Part shown: positions 43,901 to 48,597 of the stretch, piece after piece
Numbering within the stretch: position 1 is the stretch's first letter
Layout of the letters: each line of letters starts with the position of its first letter
Assembly: GCA_027886175.1 (NCBI GenBank)
Contig: JAJNNQ010000031.1
Location: 1,216,501 to 1,280,500 of the forward strand
Direction: 5' to 3'
Length of the DNA: 64,000 nucleotides
Origin: Phylloscopus collybita
Taxonomy: Eukaryota; Chordata; Aves; Passeriformes; Phylloscopidae
Position numbers and translations under genes: made by a program
The notes under the pieces: generated by a model
The model's input: only the letters and a program-made list of their open reading frames with translations
Told to the model about the DNA's origin: nothing
The model's database searches: none

Positions 43901-46005
43901 GCCAGGGCCCTCCAGGACCATGGAGTGCCACCATTCCAACCACCTCCAGGACTGCCAGGGCCCTCCAGGACCATGGAGTGCCACCATTCCAACCATACCA
44001 GCACTGCCAGGGCCCTCCAGGACCATGGAGTGCCACCATTCCAACCATGCCCAGCACTGCCAGGGCCCTCCAGGACCATGGAGTGCCACCATTCCAACCA
44101 CCTCCAGGACTGCCAGGGCCCTCCAGGACCATGGAGTGCCACCATTCCAACCACCTCCAGCACTGCCAGGGCCCTCCAGGACCATGGAGTGCCACCATTC
44201 CAACCACCTCCAGCACTGCCAGGGCCCTCCAGGACCATGGAGTGCCACCATTCCAACCACCCCCAGCACTGCCAGGGCCCTCACGGAATTTCTGAGGTTG
44301 GAAAAGCCCTCCAAGACCAACTGTTCCAACCATCTCCAGCACCACCAGGGTCCTCCAAGACCATGGAATCCAACTGTCCCCAGCACTGCCAGGCCCCTCA
44401 TGGAGGTTCTGGCCCTCCAAGGCCATGGAGTCCCACCATTCCAACCACTCCCAGCACCACCAAAGCCCTCCAAGACCGGGGAGTCCAACCACCACCAGCA
44501 CTGCCAGGGCCCTCATGGAAGTCCTGGCCCTCCAAGGCCATGGAGTCCAACCATTCCAACCACCACCAGCACTGCCAGGGCCCTCATGGAAGTCCTGGCC
44601 ATCCCCAGCACTGCCAAGGCCCTCATGGAATTTCTGAGGTTGGAAAAGCCCTCCAAGACCAACTGTTCCAACCATCTCCAGCACCACCAGGGTCCTCCAA
44701 GACCATGGAATCCAACCACCCCCAGCACTGCCAGGGCCCTCCAGGAACATGGAGTCCCACCATTCCAACCACCCCCAGCACTGCCAGGACCCTCATGGAA
44801 TATCTGAGGTTGGAAAAGCCTCCCACAACCATGGAATCCAACCACCCCCAGCACTGCCAGGGCCCTCATGGAAGTCCTGGCCCTCCAAGGCCATGGAGTC
44901 CAACCATTCCAACCACCCCCAGCACTGCCAAGGCCCTCATGGAATATCTGAGGTTGGAAAAGCCCTCCAAGACCATGGAATCCAACCACCCCCAGCACTG
45001 CCAAGGCCCTCATGGAAGTTCTGGCCCTCCAAGGCCATGGAGTCCAACCATTCCAACCACTCCCAGCACCACCAAAGCCCTCCAAGACTGGGGAGTCCAG
45101 CCAGGGCCCTCCAGGACCATGGAGTCCCACCATTCCAACCACCCCCAGCACTACCAGGACCCTCATGGAATATCTGAGGTTGGAAAAGCCCCCCATGACC
45201 ATGGAATCCAACCACCCCCAGCACTGCCAAGCCCCACCAGGTCCCCAAGCGCCACCTCCACAGGGGACGGGGACTCCCCCAGTGCCCCGGGCAGCTCTCC
45301 CAGCCGGAATTCCCCCGGAGCTCCCACCTTGAGCAGCTTGCAGCGGATCTGCGCCGAGACCATGTGGCTGTTGCGGAGGTTGCCGACGCGGAACATGAGG
45401 GTCAGCTTGCCGTCGCGCATGGAGATGGCGGCGTGCTCGCTGAACATCAGCGTCTCCGCCCGCTTCTTGGGCTGCGACATCTTGATGAACATGCAGCCGA
45501 TCAGGAAGGCGTCCACGATGGAGCCCAGGATGGACTGGAAGAGGAAGAGGATGATGCCCTCGGGGCACTTGTCGGTGATGTAGCGGTAGCCGTAGCCGAT
45601 GGTGGCCTCGGTCTCGATGAAGAAGAGGAAGGCGGAGGGGAAGTTGTAGACGTTGGCCACGCAGGGGGTGTAGCTGTCGTCGTGCGCCTTGTTGAGGTCC
45701 CCGCGCATGTAGGCGATCACCCACCACATGGAGGCCATGAAGAGCCAGGCCACCGTGTAGGTCAGGATGAAGATGAAGAGGTTCCAGCGCCACTTGAGGT
45801 CCACCAGCGTGGTGAAGAGGTCGGACAGGTAGCGGCTGGTCTCGCCGCCCAGGTTGCCGTGCTGCACGTTGCAGCGCCCGTTCTTGTCCACGAAGCGCTG
45901 GCGCTTCCCCCGCGGGGCGCTGCGCGGGGGCGGGAGGCCCCCGCCGCTGGCCGAGGTGCTCACCACCTGGTAATCATCGCCCAGCTTGCGCCGCAGCGCC
46001 GACAT
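14007..46005 (-). CDS. KCNJ3: KCNJ3 (GIRK1/Kir3.1), complete coding span in three exons
   Basis: This is a G-protein-gated inwardly rectifying potassium channel subunit. It sits in the plasma membrane and normally assembles with GIRK2 or GIRK4, opened by G-beta-gamma. Three minus-strand exons (45328-46005, 37479-37695, 14007-14593) join in frame: a phase-0 junction first, then a glycine codon split G|GG. The product is 493 residues; human GIRK1 is 501, and the 8-residue deficit lies in the low-complexity N-terminus. Seen directly: the start [17 protein letters not shown]1 at about residues 74-99, the pore helix and TIGYGYR filter at 135-141, TM2 at about 149-176, the cytoplasmic domain, and the unique GIRK1 tail ending MNSDRFT. 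Splice sites are canonical. Introns of 7.6 and 22.9 kb are short against the mammalian gene. Base composition at third codon positions is strongly G/C. Identity as KCNJ3 rather than another Kir3 rests on the long GIRK1-specific tail. Confidence 0.97.
14790..14985 (+). mobile_element. CR1 LINE 3' end, sense
   Basis: CCATCCCTGGAGGGATTTCA, CCTGTGGATGTGGCACTGGG and GATGGTTGGACTTGAAGGCC lead to TTTCATGATTCTAGGATTCT. This is the characteristic avian CR1 3' terminus with its ATTCTATG-like repeat. It lies in KCNJ3 intron 2. Confidence 0.93.
15150..15600. mobile_element. Possible LTR or ERV remnant
   Basis: AT-leaning sequence including AGCCAAACCATTTCTTAATT and an AGCCAATCATC box has the texture of avian LTR U3 sequence. 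No second copy is in the window to confirm it. Confidence 0.3.
15601..16775. other. KCNJ3 intron 2, nothing recognised
   Basis: Mixed unique sequence with a short run of ATC/ATT trinucleotides near 16050-16075. No exon-like block was identified. Confidence 0.4.
16780..17215. repeat. Hexamer-based minisatellite (CATCTGCATCC / TTCCCATC)
   Basis: About 430 bp of C/A/T-rich sequence has a 6-bp backbone. Larger 18-36-bp units repeat, such as CCACATCTGCATCCATATC. It gives His/Pro/Ser-rich and Asp/Gly-rich frames that are artefacts. Confidence 0.92.
18060..18552 (-). repeat. CR1 3' fragment with internal 41-bp VNTR (5 units), antisense
   Basis: The CR1 terminus is at 18060-18100 (GGTTTGGATTGGGAGGGACC on the plus strand). 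The body contains CAGGCTGCTCCAGCCTGGCC, and five 41-bp units lie at about 18345-18550. It is nearly the reverse complement of the copies at 829 and 21381. Confidence 0.87.
18553..19195. other. KCNJ3 intron 2, unique segment with candidate conserved island
   Basis: 18915-19040 is low in repeats and moderately AT-rich, with TGACGTTCATTTGCAG and TTATTTATTATGGAATTAAG. It could be a conserved non-coding element. GCGGCCTGCGCGGCCTGCGC near 18840 is a short GC repeat. Confidence 0.35.
19200..19835 (+). repeat. CR1 3' end whose terminus is tandemly amplified ~13 times
   Basis: 19200-19300 is a CR1 3' body (CCCATCCCTGAAAGTGTCCC, then TTGGAGCACCCTGGGATGG). The terminal part, GATGATCCTTAAATTCCC followed by CCAAGCCATTCCATGG, is then repeated about 13 times with a basic period of about 41 bp and some 35-bp shortened units. 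Confidence 0.92.
19836..20830. other. KCNJ3 intron 2, nothing recognised
   Basis: A poly-A run lies at 19917-19935. The rest is unique sequence without an exon-like block. Confidence 0.4.
20840..20990 (-). mobile_element. CR1 3' fragment, antisense
   Basis: The plus strand reads GGAATGGTTTGGGTCAGAGG, then CCAGGCTGCTCCAGCCTGGC and GGATCCAGGGGCAGCCACAG. This is the antisense order of the avian CR1 3' end. Confidence 0.85.
21381..21872 (+). repeat. CR1 3' fragment with internal 41-bp VNTR (5 units), sense
   Basis: Five units of 40-42 bp span 21381-21585 and lead into the same CR1 body as the copy at 829, ending TCCTTCCATCCCAAAGCATT. The second unit has GAGTTGGG and the third is shortened. Confidence 0.88.
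22040..22200 (-). mobile_element. CR1 3' fragment, antisense
   Basis: GGAATCCCAGAATTATTTGG on the plus strand is followed by a poorly trimmed CCCCAGGCTGCTCCCAGCCC and AGCTGCTCTGGGCACCCC. It is a standard antisense CR1 3' end, more diverged than its neighbours. Confidence 0.8.
22906..23027. repeat. Poly(T)/G low-complexity tract
   Basis: Long T runs broken by GGG and GTTG occupy about 120 bp. A tail-derived origin is possible. Confidence 0.9.
23343..24668. repeat. Large inverted repeat: arms 23343-23630 and 24405-24668
   Basis: The left arm contains CATCCATGGCCTGGAGAAAT, GCTCTCCAGAGCTCCCAACA and GGTTTGGGTTGGAAGAGAAA. The right arm is its reverse complement, with small differences. The arms include a CR1 3' end and about 110 bp of shared non-CR1 flank, so this is an inverted duplication rather than two independent insertions. 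The roughly 775-bp spacer holds a sense CR1 fragment (about 23640-23770) and two poly-A runs. Confidence 0.88.
24670..25685. other. KCNJ3 intron 2, nothing recognised
   Basis: GC-rich sequence with CR1-like debris near 25060-25110. No exon-like block was seen. Confidence 0.35.
25690..25960 (-). mobile_element. CR1 3' fragment, antisense (paired with 27795-28080)
   Basis: GCGGTTTGGGTGGGAGGGGA starts an antisense CR1 end. It continues with CCTGTGCCAGGTTAGAATAA and CCCCAGGCTCCAAAGCAGCA, all of which recur at 27795-28080 in the same orientation. A third, shorter antisense match lies near 25980-26040. Confidence 0.82.
26540..27065. repeat. 49-57-bp tandem repeat with near-palindromic core, about 10 units
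   Basis: Each unit carries GATGTGCTGCCATGCAGCAG and GCTCGTTATTCCCGGGAGGA. Variation includes CCGTGC/CCACGC in the core and a 7-bp CATCCCG or CACCCCG insertion. TGCTGCcaTGCAGCA is a near-perfect palindrome, so each unit could form a small hairpin. It lies in KCNJ3 intron 2. Confidence 0.96.
27290..27700. repeat. ~23-bp minisatellite, about 18 units
   Basis: AATTCAGGATTTAAGGCATT and close variants (TTTATGGCACTGGG, GAGTTAAGGC) repeat with a 23-bp period. Confidence 0.95.
27795..28080 (-). mobile_element. CR1 3' fragment, antisense, with three 19-bp steps
   Basis: This is an antisense CR1 end like that at 25690-25960. The phrase TTGGAATAACCTGTGCCAGG occurs in three tandem versions at about 27918-27975. 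Confidence 0.83.
28500..28665. promoter_or_regulatory. Candidate conserved non-coding island in KCNJ3 intron 2
   Basis: A non-repetitive stretch contains several TAAT homeodomain-type cores (AATCATTAATTGC, ACTAATGAGCCATTAACTC, GATGAATTAATTGCC) in a GC-rich, repeat-rich setting. The regulatory role is inference. Confidence 0.3.
28740..28925 (-). mobile_element. CR1 3' fragment, antisense
   Basis: GATGGGCTGGGTGGGAAGGG is followed by CACCTCCCACCATCCCAGGC and GGATCCAGGGGCAACCACAG, in antisense CR1 order. Confidence 0.82.
28926..29700. other. KCNJ3 intron 2, poly-A/T runs, no gene
   Basis: Poly-A at 29065-29092 and poly-T at about 29105-29120 sit close together. A CR1-like segment is near 29560-29680. 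Confidence 0.35.
29702..30150 (+). repeat. Two direct ~215-bp LTR-like units
   Basis: The unit beginning GCCTGAGGTGTTTTGGTTTC recurs at 29918 with about 10 percent differences. It includes GACCAATGTGAGTGAAGGAG and CAGCATAAA. The second ends with GGTAATAAAGATTGGAGTCA, resembling an LTR polyadenylation region. Family unknown. Confidence 0.75.
30886..31480 (+). mobile_element. Solo LTR, family B copy 1 (+)
   Basis: It shares AAGGGTTTCTA, CTTTTATTGGTTCTTT, TTGGATTGTTTTATTGGT, CCAGGCTCGGGGTCTCTCT and CCCAATAAAGCCTC with 61847-62395. AATAAA near the 3' end and a TGTG start fit an LTR. It abuts the inverted family A LTR at 31492. Confidence 0.82.
31492..32022 (-). mobile_element. Solo LTR, family A copy 3 (-)
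   Basis: On the minus strand it runs TGTTGGGGAGGATGAAGTAG to CGCCGGGCTACA, with CCAATAAACCACGTG. It is about 530 bp long. A long run of identity to 5290-5833 includes ACCAATCACC, GATACAAAACCTACAGAATC and TACATACAGCCTATGGGA (plus-strand text). No clear target-site duplication was found. Confidence 0.87.
32345..32585. repeat. A/C-only low-complexity tract (AAAAACC)n
   Basis: Almost no G or T over about 240 bp. The texture is the same as 2180-2465. Confidence 0.93.
32586..33714. other. KCNJ3 intron 2, antisense CR1-like end and unique DNA
   Basis: Two poly-A runs (32714-32724, 32746-32763) follow repeats of ATCCCAAAATCTGAATGGAA. 33085-33250 is AT-leaning and low in repeats (CTCTTTAATCAGCAAATCAC). 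No exon-like block was recognised. Confidence 0.4.
33720..34260. repeat. Duplicated segment with 27-bp units, paralogous to 47800-48145
   Basis: CCCTGTAATGACCGCAATTA units (27 bp) occur in two pairs, then GGCACCAGCAGCTGGGAGGA and GGGGCACCCAAAGGCTCCTG, ending in an antisense CR1 3' end. The last about 330 bp are nearly identical to 47815-48145, upstream of KCNJ3. Confidence 0.88.
33778..35100. repeat. Direct duplication: 33780-33925 and 34957-35100
   Basis: The segment with CATGGATTCCCACAGGAAAA, GGGGAAGGAGGGGAGGGGGA and CCAGCATTTCC occurs twice, about 1.18 kb apart, with few differences. Confidence 0.88.
34420..34950. repeat. 30-bp minisatellite, about 17 units
   Basis: AATTCCAGGGAGGATCAGAA followed by GCTCCCAGGG repeats every 30 bp. 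Within it, a five-unit block recurs, showing higher-order duplication. The period is a multiple of 3, giving long artefactual frames. Confidence 0.96.
35575..36350. repeat. Degenerate ~22-32-bp minisatellite (GGGAAATATCAGGGAGTTTTTA)
   Basis: Some 25 diverged units occur. A T-run is near 35767-35782, followed by TAAGGAAGGATTAGGGGATT. The same succession recurs at 40425-40625 in intron 1. Confidence 0.92.
36351..36663. other. KCNJ3 intron 2, nothing recognised
   Basis: GC-rich unique-looking sequence without repeats or exon-like signals. Confidence 0.4.
36664..37467 (+). mobile_element. LTR-like element, family C copy 1, with internal 20-bp VNTR
   Basis: It begins TGCCTTGGGTTGTGGA and ends CTGTCTGTCCAAGCCCAG, matching 51747-52505 over its length. 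Inside, CTGGACCCTTCTCACCATCC repeats about 5 times (3 in the other copy). Its right end is only about 11 bp from KCNJ3 exon 2. Confidence 0.83.
37479..37695 (-). CDS. KCNJ3: KCNJ3 coding exon 2 (residues 227-299)
   Basis: This 217-nt exon supplies part of the cytoplasmic beta-sheet domain, from [14 protein letters not shown] to GIVETT. The acceptor is CTCGCAG preceded by a C/T-rich tract, and the donor is G|GTGAGT. The first base of the split glycine codon 299 is the last exon base. The sequence is almost identical to mammalian GIRK1; the differences I noted are DSKSPF and SMHTEQ. Repetitive DNA crowds both sides: an LTR-like element stops about 11 bp beyond the donor side, and a tandem LTR-like array begins about 40 bp from the acceptor side. 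Confidence 0.97.
37735..38760 (+). repeat. Family D LTR-like unit in three tandem copies (~340 bp each)
   Basis: The landmark AAGGAGTTTTCCTAAAGTTC recurs at about 37773, 38117 and 38454. Each copy has GGTTGCCCAGTGTGGTTGGA or a close variant, a TCTATAAAT box and an AATAAA hexamer near its end. A partial fourth copy lies at 51050-51245. It lies in KCNJ3 intron 1, next to exon 2. Confidence 0.9.
39045..39790. repeat. 37-bp minisatellite, about 20 units
   Basis: CTCTGCAATCCCTCCAGGAA followed by TGTGACTCCATCCCAAA recurs with a 37-bp period and single-base variants (GCAGG/CCAGG/CAAGG). It yields long Trp/Gly-rich artefact frames on the minus strand. Confidence 0.97.
40125..40335. repeat. ~30-bp minisatellite, about 7 units
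   Basis: GGGAATTCCGAGTGACAAAC followed by TGAAAGCTC repeats seven times. Confidence 0.95.
40425..40625. repeat. Second copy of the 35575-36350 minisatellite block
   Basis: GGGAAATATCAGGGAGTTTT, the T-run and TTTTTAAGGAAGGATTAAGG follow in the same order as at 35690-35885, so this is a duplicated block, not a chance match. Confidence 0.9.
40960..41500. repeat. Homopyrimidine tract (TTTTCCC)n
   Basis: About 540 bp of T/C-rich sequence on the plus strand, made of [24 protein letters not shown] words. Confidence 0.94.
41740..42275. repeat. AT-rich low-complexity tract (ATTTATATTTAC)n
   Basis: TATATTTATATTTAC-type units run to about 42090. AT-rich non-periodic sequence follows up to 42275. Confidence 0.9.
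42530..43065. repeat. Degenerate repeats: GCACAGCACCCATCC and ACAGGACACCCCAATCCCAA
   Basis: Two related C/A-rich minisatellites lie side by side, the second with a period of about 20-22 bp. Long frames are artefacts. Confidence 0.9.
43740..45240. repeat. ~1.5-kb minisatellite (54-60-bp units) in KCNJ3 intron 1
   Basis: GCCCTCCAGGACCATGGAGT and CCACCATTCCAACCACCTCC repeat in order. The right half has a higher-order unit that includes TTTCTGAGGTTGGAAAAGCC. That phrase and the ending at 45235 (CCCCAAGCGCCACCTCCACA) look CR1-related. The longest plus-strand frame over it (605 codons) is an artefact; the array ends about 90 bp from KCNJ3 exon 1. Confidence 0.95.
45328..46005 (-). CDS. KCNJ3: KCNJ3 coding exon 1 (residues 1-226)
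   Basis: This exon encodes the cytoplasmic N-terminus, both membrane segments, the pore and the start of the C-terminal domain. The ATG at 46005-46003 gives MSALRRK, the conserved family start; the frame stays open upstream but only through a repeat. F129 corresponds to GIRK1 F137, the pore-helix phenylalanine that disfavours homotetramers. The filter residues T135, I136, G137, Y138 and G139 are intact. D165 corresponds to human D173, which contributes to rectification. The exon ends in AAG followed by the donor GTGGGA, phase 0. Oddities: the extracellular turret reads [10 protein letters not shown], where mammals have NYTPC, so the N-X-T sequon is missing. The N-terminal linker (residues 16-36) is shortened and rich in Gly, Pro and Ser. 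The exon lies inside a CpG island. Confidence 0.97.
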
Positions 46006-46720
46006 GCTCCGCGCAGCCCCGCGCAGCGCCGCGGAGCCCCGAGAGCAACGCGGAGTTCCGAGAGCAACGCGGAGCCCGCAGAGACCGCGGAGCTCCGAGC
46101 GCGCAGCGGAGCCTCGAGCGCACCGCGGAGCCCGCAGAAACCGCGGAGCTCCGAGCGCAACGCGGAGCTCCGAGCGCGCCGCGGAGCCTCGAGCGCGCCG
46201 CGGAGCCCGCAGAAACCGCGGAGCTCCGAACGCAACGCGGAGCTCCGAGCGCGCCGCGGAGCCTCGAGCGCGCCGCGGAGCCCGCAGAAACCGCGGAGCT
46301 CCGAGCACCCGCGCAGCCCGCAGAAACCTCGCAGCCCGGAGAGCCACAAACGCCCTGCTCAGCCCCGCTCAGATCCGCACCCCGCGCAGCCCCGCGCAGC
46401 CCGCTTAGCCCCGCTCAGCTCCGCACCCCGCGCAGCCCCGTTCAGCCCTGCACAGCCCCGTTCAGCCCCGTTCAGCCCGCCCGGCCCCGCCGCGCCGCGG
46501 CCGCGGAGCCTCCGCCCGGCGCCGCCGCCGCCTCCCACGCGGAGCCGCCGGCAGCGGCCGCGGGCAGGGCGGCTCCGCCCCGCGCAGCGCCACTCCCCGC
46601 GCACCGCCCCTGGAGCCGCCCCTGGAGCCGCGCTCCGCACCTGCGCCCGCCCGCCGTGACCCCGCGCACAGCCCGCCCTCCGCCTCCTGGGTGCGCTGCG
46701 CGTCTCCATCCTCCCCGGCA
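45880..46720 (-). promoter_or_regulatory. KCNJ3: KCNJ3 CpG-island promoter and 5' UTR region
   Basis: This is a very GC- and CpG-rich block spanning the start codon and about 700 bp upstream. CCGCCCC-type GC boxes cluster near 46570-46625. No TATA box is evident at a sensible distance, as expected for a CpG-island promoter. The transcription start cannot be placed from sequence alone. The block contains the 75-bp tandem repeat listed separately. Confidence 0.7.
46060..46340. repeat. 75-bp GC-rich tandem repeat just upstream of the KCNJ3 start codon
   Basis: The phrase CCCGCAGAAACCGCGG recurs at 46131, 46206 and 46281, exactly 75 bp apart. A diverged copy begins at 46075. Each unit is itself built from shorter blocks resembling GCGGAGCTCCGAGCGCG. 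It begins about 60 bp upstream of the ATG and so may lie in the 5' UTR. Its open frames in all phases (Arg/Ala/Ser-rich) are repeat artefacts. Confidence 0.9.
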
Positions 46721-46924
46721 TCCTGCCCCCAGCATCCTTCGCTCATCTCCCTCCCCGCCATCCTCCTCCCTTCATCCTCTTCCTCCCCGCCACCCTCCTC
46801 CCCCGGGGCTCCATCCCTCCTCCTCCTCCTCCTCCTCCGCCACCCTCGGGGGGGCTCCAGCTCCCACAGAACCAACCGGGAGAGGGCGAGGGGAGCTCGG
46901 GCACCCCCACTCTTTCCTATTCCA

Positions 46925-47062
46925 TCTATTCTATTCTATTCTATTCTATTCTATTCTATTCTATTCTATTCTATTCTATTCTATTCTATTCTATTCTATT
47001 CTATTCTATTCTATTCTATTCTATTCTATTCCGTTCCATTCCATTCCATTCCGTTCCATTCC
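46925..47062. repeat. (ATTCT)n pentanucleotide array grading into (CCATT)n
   Basis: About 21 perfect TTCTA units run from 46925 to about 47030. They then change to CCATT/CCGTT units up to about 47060. The array lies roughly 0.9 kb upstream of the KCNJ3 start codon. Confidence 0.97.
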
Positions 47063-47810
47063 CTCCCGTTTTTAGTTTCATCCCGTTCGATTTTAAGTTT
47101 CTAAAGCGGTTTGATCCCCGCAGCGCTGCCGGGACGCAGAGGGGACACGGCCCCTTCCACCTCGGGCAGGAATTTCCTCAGGGAAGCCCCAAAGCTGAGA
47201 ATCCAGAGCTGCTGAGAAGGAGAGTAGTCCCAAAATGGGGATAAATGTGCAGGGACTGTTGAACAGTTTGGGTGGGAAGGGAGCTGCTGATGCTCCGGAG
47301 GGTCGGGCTGTGTCCGAGGGTGCCCTCAGCCACTCCTGCTGCTCCAGGAAACCCCTGGAATTGTCAGCTTTTAGCCCGGTGATGGAGCCCAGCCACACCT
47401 CATTCTCTGACCATTATCCCTTCACCTTCCCAGAGCTGATTCCCAAGGATTTTTCTCGCCACTGCATTTCTACTCCGGCCTTTTTGTCAGAAAGTTAATT
47501 CAGTTTCTCACTTTTGTTTTCTATTCCCAGTCTCTCCTGTTCCCCGCCCTTTTCTCCCGTGACTGACACAATGCCTGAGGACCTTCCCACGCCGTTAAAG
47601 GAAATTTTGCGTGGAATTCATCCCAAACTCCGGCCGCGCTGCCAGAACCCTCCTGGCTCAGAGCTGCACCAGCCTCGCCAGCTTCCCCTCTCCTGTTCCT
47701 GCCCCCTCCATCCCTCCCGCTTTCCCAGAGGCCTCTCCCTGGGCTGGAATTGGACAGAGATTCCCTGTGATCCATCCCGGTGTCCCAGTGGCAATTCAAG
47801 GGGAGCCATT
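47063..47810. other. Intergenic between GALNT13 and KCNJ3, nothing recognised
   Basis: Unique-looking sequence. Two short pyrimidine-rich parts lie near 47510 and 47690. No exon-like block was found. Confidence 0.4.
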
Positions 47811-47814
47811 CCCT

Positions 47815-48145
47815 GTAATGACCGCAATTAACACCGTCCCTGTAATGACTGCAATTAACACCGTCCCCGCTTCGGGGGCACCAGCAGCTGCTGCCGGCCG
47901 GGCTGGGAGGAGGAAATCCATCCTGGCACTGGGAATTTGGGAACGATGGACACGGAACAGGGGCACCCAAAGGCTCCTGGGGAGAGGAACCTGCTCCAGG
48001 GAGCCCTGGAAAAGCTCTTCCCCTCCCTGGATTGATGGAATTGCAGCTGAGCCCACTGGAATTCCCACTGCTCCAGCCTGGCCTGGGGGCACTGCCAGGG
48101 ATCCACAGCTGCTCTGGGAATTCCAGCCCAGCCAGGAATTGGGGC
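47815..48145. repeat. Duplicated segment paralogous to 33930-34245
   Basis: It has the same order of 27-bp CCCTGTAATGACCGCAATTA units, the GGAGGAGGAAATCCATCCTG body and an antisense CR1 end as the intron 2 copy, with an 11-bp insertion (CTGCCGGCCGG). Confidence 0.88.
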
Positions 48146-48224
48146 CGAAATCCCATCCTGGGAATGGGATGGGCTGGGAGCCAAAATCCCATTTTGGGAA
48201 TCCTGGGGATTGGGATGGGCTGGG

Positions 48225-48597
48225 GGCCGAAATCCCATCCATCCCAGCCCTGCCATGGCAGGGACACCTCCCACCACCCCAGGCTGCTCCAGCCTGGCCT
48301 TGGGCACTGCCAGGGCTCCAGGGGCACCCACAGCTGCTCTGGGAATCCCAGCTCAGCCAGGAATTCCCAATTCTCAATCTCCCAGCCAGCCCTGCCCTCT
48401 GGCACTGGGAGCCATTCCCTGTGTCCTGTCCCTCCAGCCCTTGTCCCCAGTCCCTCTGCAGCTCTCCTGGAGCCCCTTCAGGCCCTGCCAGGGGCTGGGA
48501 GCTCTCCCTGGAGCCTTCCCTTCTCCAGGGGAACATTCCCAGCTCTCCCTGGAGCCTTCCCTTCTCCAGGGGAACATTCCCAGCTCTCCCAGGTCCT
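48225..48597 (-). repeat. CR1 3' fragment with internal 41-bp VNTR (2 units), antisense
   Basis: This is the same CR1 body as the other five copies. It has only two 41-bp units, at about 48503-48590, before unrelated sequence begins. Confidence 0.87.

Noticed and set aside
43766..45583. 605-codon plus-strand open frame rich in Pro/His/Ser
   Set aside because: It is a read-through of the 54-60-bp minisatellite and then the antisense of KCNJ3 exon 1; composition follows the repeat, other frames are equally open, and no domain is visible.
46006..46347. N-terminal extension of the KCNJ3 frame
   Set aside because: The upstream frame is the 75-bp repeat (Arg/Ala-rich). The family start MSALRRK is conserved at 46005.
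45364..46659. 431-codon plus-strand open frame opposite KCNJ3 exon 1
   Set aside because: GC-rich antisense of a conserved exon and of the 75-bp repeat; open because stop codons are rare at this GC content.
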